Shown in pieces: positions 21,701-29,395 of a stretch of 57,455 nt of DNA (position 1 is the first letter of the stretch; every line of letters begins with the position of its first letter). The DNA comes from Hondaea fermentalgiana (taxonomy: Eukaryota; Sar; Bigyra; Thraustochytrida; Thraustochytriidae): the NCBI GenBank assembly GCA_014084085.1, contig NPFB01000022.1, positions 99,831 to 157,285 of the forward strand. The letters run 5' to 3'. Position numbers and translations under genes: made by a program. Under the pieces are notes generated by a model, which ran no database searches, was not told the origin of the DNA, and saw only the letters and a program-made list of their open reading frames with translations.

Positions 21701-21778
21701 AATGGCTCTGCTCAGAGCTCGGACATGCATGTCAGCGCCAAGGAACTCTCTGATGATGAGATCGAAATTGAACCTTAA
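18752..21778 (+). CDS. RAD17: RAD17 checkpoint clamp loader with two N-terminal NZF fingers (1008 aa)
   Basis: RAD17 with RFC2-5 loads the 9-1-1 clamp at damaged DNA to activate the ATR-type checkpoint. The AAA+ part starts near residue 450 with Trp-Ser-Asp-Lys-His-Arg-Pro and has Walker A Gly-Pro-Ser-Gly-Ala-Gly-Lys-Ser at about 506-513 and a Walker B-like Leu-Leu-Ile-Glu-Glu-Leu-Pro near 600, matching RAD17 rather than RFC1. The sensor region Gly-Asp-Leu-Arg-Cys-Ala-Ile near 700 and the later helical region are also RAD17-like. The N-terminal 280 residues are acidic and Ser-rich. Unusually, two RanBP2/NZF-type zinc fingers (Trp-x-Cys-x2-Cys-Thr-Leu...Cys-x2-Cys) lie at about 289-314 and 321-347. 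The protein ends in an acidic tail. Human RAD17 is about 680 residues, so the extra length is the N-terminal extension. No intron was needed. Confidence 0.85.
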   Translation: MRSRRTSSRRAPKVLDWSAEDDIEDDDEEDDDDDESSHGGFKSTTTRFRSARKTSESDSDEDDEDSDSADEQKLSGKRRKATSPFTMKRFRVESKHAADEPDPQRRQRPKRSRAVSANSAASTATRTKSTAKPFVSVKPRSLTKSAKSSSRAPAVISLLDEDEDEDDAEDVKDERGDDKDEVKNDNMIADASSRRDDDASLPDIISKSESAVASETRARSQRPRHTPSPELEVCVLDDSDEEEYSDQIATSRERTIGKDDASRGKSERHSSKVNDGASESSGPTQESHSWTCSECTLKNPAKALVCHLCQQHRRVDLHNGQWACPTCTLINEPGAEQCTSCGEVREKPFSPPSSGRVGADKITEEASSSSEDEDEEEEEEIPLVTRKARKGLSRRTRRHADSLPAKQACVLLQSAGSSLTSAGAEQKRQRQGQNVRKEFTTPSEKNNVDLDVPSFPELWSDKHRPENLEVFMKAVAKKKVEEIRQWMQESSRGTFRPLLNPLVLHGPSGAGKSLCVELIAKELAIELRHWKSDVLRPSSFPSGDMRSADVSMRGPSSGLEIPYVSQINDFVSFIQASRFPALQTGPASSDQQHKPQSILLIEELPFLKTPETQATFYRALQASVRAGQPMIIISTSDGDAANPTTLRRVFSDQIMGSALSLNLGRIAPGRLTRVLRSIADAEGVSVPNNAILDMALRANGDLRCAIQMLQFYCIGRPDAQVDHAKGKRRRRGPAPSVAVRALERKLKRTEGRGVSVGKTKRRAHNEDNDDNEEEEEEDANARDTVYSINHAVGKLLRAKTLGEEYDEEKGKAAGRNLGPLCPTERARLAFDPEQVAQACELDADALCAFVQYNAPQHYVEIGELAEALDYLSLADVFIGGGLRNDTGVWAMESAGRAFPGAYVTSLASRSVAATRSSRARLTFAQGKVTRPQVYDVQAQRETNLSEWSASFRAPPVLQLSTSVHSELASFQSLVTRWRQPNLTNGSAQSSDMHVSAKELSDDEIEIEP

Positions 21779-22431
21779 ACTATCTTGCCTTGCCTTCCGC
21801 TCTGAAAGGGAAAGCGAACTTCATCACTTCTTCTCTGCTCTCAATTCTTGATTTCTCTCTCTGTAGATTATTCATCTGAAAAGGAGGCAGCAAACCGGGG
21901 AGACCGTCTCCCACCACTCGATGAACTCGTGTCCGACCTCTCTTTCTTCTTGTTTGCTCCGTATCGCACAAAAAGCCTCGCCACCATCGCGCCAAGCACC
22001 TTTCACTTCGCAAGCACAATACTTTCGCGACGCTTCAATCGCGCGCTCCATCACAGAGTGTCTCTCTCCCCTTCCCCCCGGCGCCGGTCTCCCGACTGCT
22101 TGTGACTATTTCCCCACACTTACATGTTATACACGCTTGCTTCTGGTCAGAAGAAAGGGAAGAGGAAGAGGGGGGGTGCGCGCGCGGACTCGTGTCCGTT
22201 CACGTTTTGGCTGCGGCGACGGCGCGGACGCGCTTAGAGTGCAGAGCAATCAGTGCCTGGAGGATTGAGACCGACAGTGAGCGCGAATCCATACCACTTG
22301 CGTGCGTGGACGATCGGCAATCCGCGACTCTCTCGCGGCCCGCCGCGACAAACTTGACTTGACTTGCGCGAGCGAGCGAGCGAGCGAGGGCAAGAGCGGG
22401 AGCAGCGAGCACTCGCAAGGCAGCGAGCGAC
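21779..22431. other. Intergenic region and leader of the EF-hand gene
   Basis: 650 bases between two same-strand genes. It has T/C-rich stretches (about 21830-21870 and 21940-21960) and a GCGA tetramer array at 22368-22389, 40 bases before the ATG at 22432. No gene is seen. Confidence 0.45.
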
Positions 22432-25400
22432 ATGGGGGTGACCTACTCGCAAGATGCCGTGGCGGCGCTCACGGGCAGTCGTCAGCAGGCACAAGCAGGC
22501 GGCGAGACGCACGGAAGTGGAGGGAAGCGGAACAAACCTCCACGCCATTGGCGCGAGTTCGTGAAGCAGGCGTCGCGGTGGAACCTCGCAGACCTCAAGC
22601 GAGCTCGCGCGCGCTTTGCAACCCTGTACGAGGAAACGAGCACCTTTCTCGTGGGAAGAAGACAGTTTTGGGAGGTCTTTACGGACTACGACTTCTCGCT
22701 CGTCAAGAATGGCGAGTTTCTCGCGCTGCCGCTGGACATCTTTGCGTACTTTGAGCAAGAAGAATCGGGCATTGTAGACTTGCGGGAGGTATTCTGTCTT
22801 CTGGCCCTCGTCGCGCAGGGCACGACGACGTCGGAGCGTCTCGAGCTTTGCTTTCCTCTTTTCGGCCCAAGTATGACTGAAGAACGTATTGCGCAGCTCT
22901 TGCTCACGATGCAGCGCGGTCTCTTCCGTCTCGGAGTCCTTGTCAAACGCGCACCCCCGGCATTCGTGATGCAGCTTGCAGGCCGCATTTGCGGTGAAGG
23001 TGCCTGGAGGAAGTGCCAGACAGTGAGTGCACAGCTTCTCGGCGACTGGCTTGCATCTAACGAGGACGTCCAGGCCATTGCCAGCATTGTGCTCGCCGCC
23101 GAAAAGAATAAGGCCTCCCAATACAGCCTCTTGCGCAGCAATGCAGATATCAAAAATGCTGGTACAATCATGAAGCGCGAGGCGCGCAAGCTCGTCAACG
23201 CAATGAGTGCACCCGATGCGGGCAACGGAGGGCGCACTACAGCCCTTGGAGCCGTCCGCCAAACGAATACTCGTCAGCGGGGAAGTGTGGTGGACGGCCG
23301 ACAGACCAATGCGGCAGGCAAGTCGCCCATCCTAGGTGTCGCAAACGCCATGCCTGGTGGTGCCAGAGCAAGCGTGACCCAATCCGCGCCCATCGGACAT
23401 GCGAGAGAGGCCGCTCTTGCCGCCGCAAACGAACGCAGGGCAAGCATTGCAGAGGCCGAGGCCAAGATTGGCAGTGCACTGACAAAGGAGGACCTAGAAG
23501 ACATGTGCGCGACTGAAGACGCAGAGGCGGCTGCAGCAATCGCCAAGTTCGAGACCCGTGACCTCGTTGCCTTGCGCAAAAGCTGGACAAATGCCAAGTC
23601 TACAAAGAAGGGACTCACAAAGGACCAATTTTCGTCCGTCATGCACACGCAGTTCCCCAGCATCACAAGCCCCGCCGTCCTCGCCCGCATGTTCGTTCTC
23701 TTTGATCGCGACCGTGACGGCATGATCAACTTTGACGAATTCATTATTGGTGTGAGCCGTCTCACGTCTGCGTCACTTGAAGAAAAGGCGCGCTTCCTCT
23801 TTGACGTGGCCAACGCGGCGAACCCGACACAAGCTGTGAGCAAGATCAAGGCAGGTGGACGGGCGACTACAGCAGTCACACAGCCACAAAACTTGGAAAG
23901 CGACAACGGCAACGGCGGTGACGTCGCCGCGACCAACAGCGCCTCGCGGGACGCAGCGGATACCGCGACACGTGAGGCGGCTCGTAAGGCGGCTGCGGCC
24001 TTGCAAAAGCCTGAAAATGAGCGCAGTATGCGGCTCGTTGATCTTGTCAAGCTCGTGCAAGACACCAACAATGAGCTCATGGAATGCGCTCACCTCGTCG
24101 AGCTGATCATTACGATGATGGACTACGACAAGAATGGTTCTGTTGAAAAGCACGAGTTCGAGCGCGCCGTGGCCGAGATTCCCTCCATACTCAGCAGCTT
24201 TGACGAATGCCTCAAGCCCCCGGAGGATCTAGTCGTTTGGACGATGAAGCTTTTTCGCGCCGTTCCCCACTTTGGCATTGAAAGTATTCTTAATGCTTGG
24301 CGCCGTCTGGGCCGCAACCGGGATCAGTTCTGTTTTGTCAACTGGGAGCGCTTTGTGTATTTCATTGAGCCATTCTGGGAAGGCTCGGCATTTTCACCAA
24401 AAGACACGATGACGAGTCGCAGTCATTCATATTTTGACTTCACCGACCGTTCCCAGGCAGATCTCTCAATGGATGTTGCCACAACCTCGGACGAGCTGGT
24501 ATACACTGTTCTGCTGAATTTGTTTCGGGTGGCGCTCATCACCTGTCCGGCGCGTGACGTCGAAGATGGCCTGGTGATTCCTGGTGAGGAGGAGGTTGAT
24601 CTGCGTAAGATGCTGATTGGCATGGCACTTGCGCTCGAGCGTTCTCGGACCTTTGACACAGAAGATCCGGCCCATATCCAAGCCAAAGGTGAGCTTTACT
24701 TTGAGCTCTTTGACTCGGACTGCAGCAAGTCCGTCGATTACCAGGAATTCTTTGAATTCCTCTATGCATCGCAGCTGAGTATGCAGGATACCGGCTGGAA
24801 AGCGATTGAGCTCTTGCGCTCGCTCGACATTAACCATGATGGTGTCGTCACATTTTCTGAGTTCATGGAGGCCGTCCGAGCGAACAAGGACATTCTTTAT
24901 TGTTTTGGCCGTATATTCCACGCTTCCGTTGTGGAGGGACCTGATGATGAGCTTGCAAAGACCTGTTCGGAAGACGCAAGCTCAAATGCTGGTGATGGAA
25001 ACGAGGATCCTTCGGATAAGGAAGCGCAGGAGGCTAGCGAGAACCCTGAGGTCAAGCCAAAGACGCCTGATGAGGCCTCTAATGGTAGCGAAGATAGCAG
25101 CAGCAGCAGCAACAGCAGTAATAATCAATGCGGCAACAACAATAGCGATGAGGAAGAAGGAGAGGAACGGCAGCAAAGTAATAACAATATCAGCAACAAC
25201 GATTCGTCTGATGCAGAGCGCAAGAATGCAGACTCGTCATCGACAAAAACCCTAGGACAGTCTGCAAGCGCTCCTGCGGGCATTCGACGCAACAAACCCC
25301 AGCTCTCTCTTTCTACTTCTGCATCAACTCCGGCTCTCCCCCTTGACAGGGTCTACAGGACAACGTATCACTTTGAGAAGAAGGCCGAGGCGCCGCCCAG

Positions 25401-25581
25401 TCCCAGTGTGGAGACCATTGCCCCTTTGCCGTCGGTGCGAAGGAAGACAAGCAAAGCAGGGAGCATGATGAACCGCAAATCTCCAACGGCCCGCGACCTC
25501 AAGTCGCCCAAATCTCCCGGCACTGCGCGTTCCTCGATTTCCACAAACTCGCATCGCGGACGGTCACTCAATCCTCTGTAG
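22432..25581 (+). CDS. Large multi-EF-hand protein, probably N-myristoylated (1049 aa)
   Basis: A calcium-binding protein with unknown partner. It starts Met-Gly-Val-Thr-Tyr-Ser, which fits an N-myristoylation signal (Gly2, Ser6), suggesting membrane attachment. Canonical EF loops are seen as Asp-Arg-Asp-Arg-Asp-Gly (near 424), Asp-Tyr-Asp-Lys-Asn-Gly (near 562), Asp-Ser-Asp-Cys-Ser-Lys (near 758) and Asp-Ile-Asn-His-Asp-Gly (near 798), with a degenerate one near 110. Long linkers separate the pairs. The last 180 residues are low complexity, with Ser and Asn runs, acidic stretches and then basic Ser/Pro/Lys sequence. No kinase, phosphatase or oxidase catalytic motif is seen, so it is not a CDPK. 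One exon. Confidence 0.75.
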   Translation: MGVTYSQDAVAALTGSRQQAQAGGETHGSGGKRNKPPRHWREFVKQASRWNLADLKRARARFATLYEETSTFLVGRRQFWEVFTDYDFSLVKNGEFLALPLDIFAYFEQEESGIVDLREVFCLLALVAQGTTTSERLELCFPLFGPSMTEERIAQLLLTMQRGLFRLGVLVKRAPPAFVMQLAGRICGEGAWRKCQTVSAQLLGDWLASNEDVQAIASIVLAAEKNKASQYSLLRSNADIKNAGTIMKREARKLVNAMSAPDAGNGGRTTALGAVRQTNTRQRGSVVDGRQTNAAGKSPILGVANAMPGGARASVTQSAPIGHAREAALAAANERRASIAEAEAKIGSALTKEDLEDMCATEDAEAAAAIAKFETRDLVALRKSWTNAKSTKKGLTKDQFSSVMHTQFPSITSPAVLARMFVLFDRDRDGMINFDEFIIGVSRLTSASLEEKARFLFDVANAANPTQAVSKIKAGGRATTAVTQPQNLESDNGNGGDVAATNSASRDAADTATREAARKAAAALQKPENERSMRLVDLVKLVQDTNNELMECAHLVELIITMMDYDKNGSVEKHEFERAVAEIPSILSSFDECLKPPEDLVVWTMKLFRAVPHFGIESILNAWRRLGRNRDQFCFVNWERFVYFIEPFWEGSAFSPKDTMTSRSHSYFDFTDRSQADLSMDVATTSDELVYTVLLNLFRVALITCPARDVEDGLVIPGEEEVDLRKMLIGMALALERSRTFDTEDPAHIQAKGELYFELFDSDCSKSVDYQEFFEFLYASQLSMQDTGWKAIELLRSLDINHDGVVTFSEFMEAVRANKDILYCFGRIFHASVVEGPDDELAKTCSEDASSNAGDGNEDPSDKEAQEASENPEVKPKTPDEASNGSEDSSSSSNSSNNQCGNNNSDEEEGEERQQSNNNISNNDSSDAERKNADSSSTKTLGQSASAPAGIRRNKPQLSLSTSASTPALPLDRVYRTTYHFEKKAEAPPSPSVETIAPLPSVRRKTSKAGSMMNRKSPTARDLKSPKSPGTARSSISTNSHRGRSLNPL

Positions 25582-25675
25582 CATACGAACAAGACGTAGC
25601 ATGCAAGATTTTATATTCAAATCAGATGTTGTTGATGTTGTTGTTGTTGTTGTTGCTATCCTTTTTTGCAAAGGG

Positions 25676-26686
25676 CTAGAGCGGAGAGCGGTCGACAGGG
25701 CACGAATTGGCATGCTCGAGTAACCACGAGGATATACATGGTCGATGGAAGGGATGGCCGCACGGTAACACGACAGCATCTGCGTCAGGGTCGGCCAGAG
25801 AACACATGCATATGGTACAGTTCTCTTCAACGTTCGTGTTTGATTCGGGCATCCACCGAGGGAGGTTATCGACCTTTTCAGGGTTGGAGGTTTGGCGCTG
25901 ATTGGCTGAGTCAAGCTCCATAAGACGTTCAAAGTCTTCGGGTGTGACCTCGCGGTATTGCAGCTGCTCCAGATAATGCAGAAAGGCTTCCTGCTCGTCA
26001 GCCTGTCCGATGGCTGCGTGGACGCATCTTGCGCCCAGAACGAGTGTATGCCGGCCTGCTCTACGCGAATGTTGCGCTTCGTTTGTGACATGGACACCTG
26101 AGGAGGACAGATGGGGTGGAAGGGATTGCTGACGCTGTACAGCTTTCCAAGCTTGTACCGCCTCTTCCCAATTTGGATCAGGTTTTCGGGATGCAGCCAG
26201 CTTTGGGATTTTTGCCCGTTCATAATATAATCGCGCATGTGCTTTTTTGTACCGACGTTCTGCTCGCCACAAACGAGGCTCATCGTAGCAACTCAAGCTC
26301 TGGCCGCCGCACGTTTCTTCCCACTGATAACAATATGGATCGTCCTCGGATTCATCGGCAGCTGTTTCAGTCGAGACAAGCTGCGTTATGTTTGATTCCA
26401 GCGCGGAGCCAAAATCATAGATGTTATCATCGATGTGGTCCATGTCGATATCACACGACTTGGTCTCTTCTACCTCCGCGATTTGCTCCTCAAAGGGCTT
26501 TGTGGTCCGACAGACACTCCCTACATCTGATTCTATCCTAAAAATAGTTGATGTCTCGTTCTTGAGCGCTTGAGTCCATGGCTCAAGACCTGAGCATACG
26601 ACAGCCTTCCATGACTTCGCCGAGAGGACCATCCTGCTCGACTGCCTGGTTGCTTCGCTTGCTGGCTGATTTGATTCCTTTATCAT
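25676..26686 (-). CDS. RING-H2 finger protein, probable E3 ubiquitin ligase (336 aa)
   Basis: The C-terminal 50 residues form a RING-H2: Cys-Thr-Ile-Cys, then Pro-Cys-Gly-His-Pro-Phe-His-Arg-Pro-Cys, then Cys-Pro-Val-Asp. The last zinc ligand is Asp rather than Cys, as also found in RBX1, so it may still bind zinc. The N-terminal 280 residues are acidic and unassigned, with a Cys- and Trp-containing segment near 120-140. An ATG at 26686 is used; a second at 26632 is the one whose surroundings are conserved in the damaged copy at 27344-27889. It is convergent with the EF-hand gene. Its upstream region and N-terminal half are duplicated to the right, so this is the intact member of a tandem pair. 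Confidence 0.75.
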   Translation of the reverse strand: MIKESNQPASEATRQSSRMVLSAKSWKAVVCSGLEPWTQALKNETSTIFRIESDVGSVCRTTKPFEEQIAEVEETKSCDIDMDHIDDNIYDFGSALESNITQLVSTETAADESEDDPYCYQWEETCGGQSLSCYDEPRLWRAERRYKKAHARLYYERAKIPKLAASRKPDPNWEEAVQAWKAVQRQQSLPPHLSSSGVHVTNEAQHSRRAGRHTLVLGARCVHAAIGQADEQEAFLHYLEQLQYREVTPEDFERLMELDSANQRQTSNPEKVDNLPRWMPESNTNVEENCTICMCSLADPDADAVVLPCGHPFHRPCISSWLLEHANSCPVDRSPL

Positions 26687-27111
26687 TCGGTTTTGCTTGC
26701 CATCCGCCGTAGATTGCGTGGCGAGCGTCTCTGAACTCCCGGGCCTCCGCTCTACTATTGCAGCTGCTTGCGATGTCCGTTGTTATCGACTAAAAGTGCA
26801 CTGGTCTGCTTCATTCAAGTCATCTCGCGAGTCCCATTCGGGTTCTCGCATCGCGTTCTCGCATCGCGTTCTCGCATCGTGTCACGGACTAGATCCTGCG
26901 CCTGTACCTGTTCTCGTCACGGTGTGAGAGCGTTCTTGGAACCGTTCGAGTGCGCGAGCATGTACGTTGTCACGGCTACGTTTGGAGACGTTTCAGGAGA
27001 GAGACTCGCCACTCACTCTGCTTCTTTCTTTCTTTCTTCTTTCCCTCGCTCGCACTCACGCCAGGAGCAAACAAGCGGTGGCAAACGAGCTACGTCGATT
27101 TCAATATTTAG
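26687..27111 (+). promoter_or_regulatory. Orphan copy of the RING/TXNL4A divergent promoter
   Basis: This segment resembles 27950-28330, the region between the damaged RING copy and TXNL4A, including the shared GGAGACGTTTCAGGAGAGAG core (26991-27010) and the CTTT-rich tract that follows. Here no TXNL4A coding sequence follows. The similarity stops near 27085 and sequence like the TXNL4A 3' flank begins at about 27112. Short open frames in it are not considered genes. Confidence 0.6.
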
Positions 27112-27343
27112 GGCACACACCAATTTCTAACCAACAAATCATTGCAGAAAGAGCTCGCAAGAACGTGCAAGGCCTACTCATGACGCACTCAAATGGCGCG
27201 CTCAAGTGGCAACGTCACTATACCAAATACGGCGCAATTGCTCAAATTCTTGTTTCTTCCTTTTTTTCTTATGTCCAATACGTGTACAAACGAGGGCTCG
27301 CCTCAGCTAAAGATCGTGCAAAAAACCTGCGAAAAACCACACT
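27112..27343. other. Junction of the tandem duplication
   Basis: The first 50 bases resemble 29188-29238 downstream of TXNL4A (both contain CCAACAAATCATTGCA). The remainder, up to about 27370 where similarity to the RING gene resumes, is AT-rich sequence without a recognisable gene. Confidence 0.5.
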
Positions 27344-27889
27344 TCAGTATCTCGATTGCTTATCTCTTATTTTGTACCGACGTTCCTCTCGCAAAGGTCG
27401 CGGTTCCTCATAGCAACTCAAGCTCTGGCCGCCGCACATCTCTTCCCACTGAAAACAATAAGGATCGTCCTCGGATTCATCGGCGACTGTTTCGGTCGAG
27501 ACAAGCTGCGTTGGGTTTGATTCCCGCGCGAAGCCAAAATCATAAATGTTGTCTTCGATGTGGTCCACGTCGATATCACGCGACTTGGTCTCTTCTCCGT
27601 CCATGAGTTGCTCCTCAGCGGGCTTTGTGTTCCCCTTTGAAACAATTGAAGTCCTATTCTTGAGAGCTTGCGTCCTTGGCTCGGGGCCAGAGCATACGAC
27701 AGCTTTCCATGACTTCGTCGAGAGGGCCATCCTGTTTGGCTGCCTGTCTGCTTTTCCGTTCGCAATTTGCTCCTCAGTGGGCTGTATGTTTAACTTTGAA
27801 TTAACTGAGGTCCTGTCTCTAAGCGCTTGAGTCCATGGCTCAAGACCTGAGCATACGACAGTCTTCCATGACTTCGCCGAGAGAACCAT
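27344..27889 (-). pseudogene. Truncated copy of the RING-H2 gene, RING domain lost
   Basis: The 181-residue frame is closely similar to the N-terminal half of the RING-H2 protein at 25676-26686 (shared Ser-Ala-Lys-Ser-Trp-Lys, Asp-Asp-Asn-Ile-Tyr-Asp-Phe-like and Cys-Gly-Gly-Gln-Ser-Leu-Ser-Cys-Tyr blocks). It stops shortly after the shared Glu-Arg-Arg-Tyr-Lys and lacks the entire RING domain. The ATG used as first start in the intact gene is replaced here by TTG with a nearby frame break, leaving an internal Met at 27889. The segment of about 53 residues around Ser-Trp-Lys is repeated twice in tandem in this copy but occurs once in the intact gene. It could still be expressed as a short protein, but it reads best as a decaying duplicate. 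Confidence 0.7.
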
Positions 27890-28247
27890 CCTGCTCGGTT
27901 GCCTGACTGCTTCGTTTGCTGGCTGATTCGATTACTTTACAATTCGGTTCTGCTTGCCATCCATCGTAGATTGCGCGTCTCTGCAGTTCCAGGCCTCTGC
28001 TCTACAATTGCAGCTGCTGGCACTATCCGTTGTTATCGGTGAACAGGGCACTAGCCTGCTTCATCCGCGTTCTCTCGCGAGTCTCCATCCGCATTCTTGC
28101 ATCGCGGCACGCGGACCGGGACTTCACCCGTACCGTTCTCGCCACGGTGCGAAAGCGTTCTTGAAACGGTTTGAGAGCGCGAGCAAGTTCGTTCGCACGG
28201 TTACGTTTGGAGACGTTTCAGGAGAGAGACGCGCCACTCACTCTTCT

Positions 28248-28295
<48 letters not shown>

Positions 28296-28500
28296 TCACT
28301 CGCTTGCACGCACGCCAGCAGACAAGAGACGGCGACCGCTTCGTTCGAGCGACAGCTCGTGCGCGGCGGCAGACGGCCACGTCTGGCGGAAAACCTGCTC
28401 ACTCTCTTTCTCTCGCTCCTTATCGACCGCGACAGTCTTCGAGGCTCTTGTGCTTCGCGTCGCGAAAGGGGAAGACTTGGAGGGGCCCGGGCGCGCCAGG
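27890..28500. promoter_or_regulatory. Divergent region upstream of TXNL4A
   Basis: Counterpart of 26687-27111. It contains a CTTT tetramer array (28248-28298) about 200 bases before the TXNL4A ATG. The array is much longer here than in the orphan copy, so it has expanded or contracted since the duplication. Confidence 0.5.
28248..28298 (+). repeat. CTTT tetranucleotide array
   Basis: Nearly perfect CTTT repeats for about 50 bases in the TXNL4A leader. Confidence 0.9.
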
Positions 28501-28941
28501 ATGGCGTACCTGTTGCCGCACCTGGAGTCCGGCTGGGCCGTGGACCAGGCGATCCTCACGGAGGAGGAGCGCGTGGTCTGCATAAGGTTCGGGCACGACT
28601 ACGACGAGGACTGCATGCTGATTGACGAGACTTTGCGGAGCGTTGCAGAACTTGTGCGCAACTTCGCCGTGGTCTACGTCACAGACATCACACAGGTACC
28701 CGACTTTAATATCATGTACGAGCTCACGGAGAAGCCCATCAACCTAATGTTCTTCTACCGCAATAAACACATAATGGTAGACTGCGGCACCGGTAACAAC
28801 AACAAAATCGACTGGCCTCTTACGGACAAACAGGAACTAGTCGATATCATTGAAACCGTTTATGTAGGGGCATCCAAGGGCAAGGGTCTTGTTGTAGCAC
28901 CCAAAGACTATTCGCATGTCAACCGAACGGGCCAGCGCTAA
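28501..28941 (+). CDS. TXNL4A: TXNL4A/Dim1 spliceosomal U5 snRNP 15-kDa protein (146 aa)
   Basis: Thioredoxin-fold component of the U5 and tri-snRNP needed for pre-mRNA splicing. The protein is almost the same length as human TXNL4A (142) and keeps its hallmark blocks: Leu-Pro-His-Leu near the start, Ile-Arg-Phe-Gly-His-Asp, Asp-Phe-Asn-x-Met-Tyr-Glu-Leu, Phe-Tyr-Arg-Asn-Lys-His-Ile-Met, Gly-Thr-Gly-Asn-Asn-Asn-Lys-Ile and Pro-Lys-Asp-Tyr-Ser. The ATG at 28501 begins Met-Ala-Tyr-Leu-Leu-Pro as expected, although the frame stays open upstream to 28171. One exon. It sits divergent from the truncated RING copy. Confidence 0.95.
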   Translation: MAYLLPHLESGWAVDQAILTEEERVVCIRFGHDYDEDCMLIDETLRSVAELVRNFAVVYVTDITQVPDFNIMYELTEKPINLMFFYRNKHIMVDCGTGNNNKIDWPLTDKQELVDIIETVYVGASKGKGLVVAPKDYSHVNRTGQR

Positions 28942-29395
28942 TCGTTTGGCACAGTCCCCAGAACTTATCTTGCGTATGTCTGTGGAAAGAGGGCGAGCTA
29001 AGGAAACGAGAGTTATAAGAGTGATTTCACTTCATTCTTCCCGGATTTTTCCATTGCGCAATATCCATTGTGATGAAGCCATGGGACCTCTCTTCTTTCA
29101 TCATGCACACTAAGCTGGTCATCTGATGAATGCAAATTGTGGTATGTGGTGTGTGGCTCGCGGCGGCCAGCCTTTCTCAATTTCCAAGGACACACCACTT
29201 TCCAACCAACAAATCATTGCATAAAGAGCCCGCGCAAGCCGTGAATCATAAAAAAAAAAGAAGCAAGTTTCAAACAAACCCCATTTTGCTCTAGGTGTGT
29301 GTGTGTGTTTTCCGGTCTCTGCTTTTGCCTTTCTTTTTGTACTTTTTTTTCGTTTTGAATTGTTTGTCAGTTTGTTTGGTAAAAACTCTTTCTGG
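28942..29395. other. Convergent 3' intergenic region (TXNL4A / COG2)
   Basis: AT-rich 3' UTR sequence for both genes. Bases 29188-29238 resemble 27112-27160, marking the right end of the duplicated unit. A GT dinucleotide run lies at 29295-29310. No gene. Confidence 0.5.

Noticed and set aside
18752..21778. Calling the AAA+ protein RFC1 or ATAD5/Elg1
   Set aside because: It lacks a BRCT domain, and the Walker B form (Ile-Glu-Glu-Leu-Pro) plus the region after the sensor motif fit RAD17 better.
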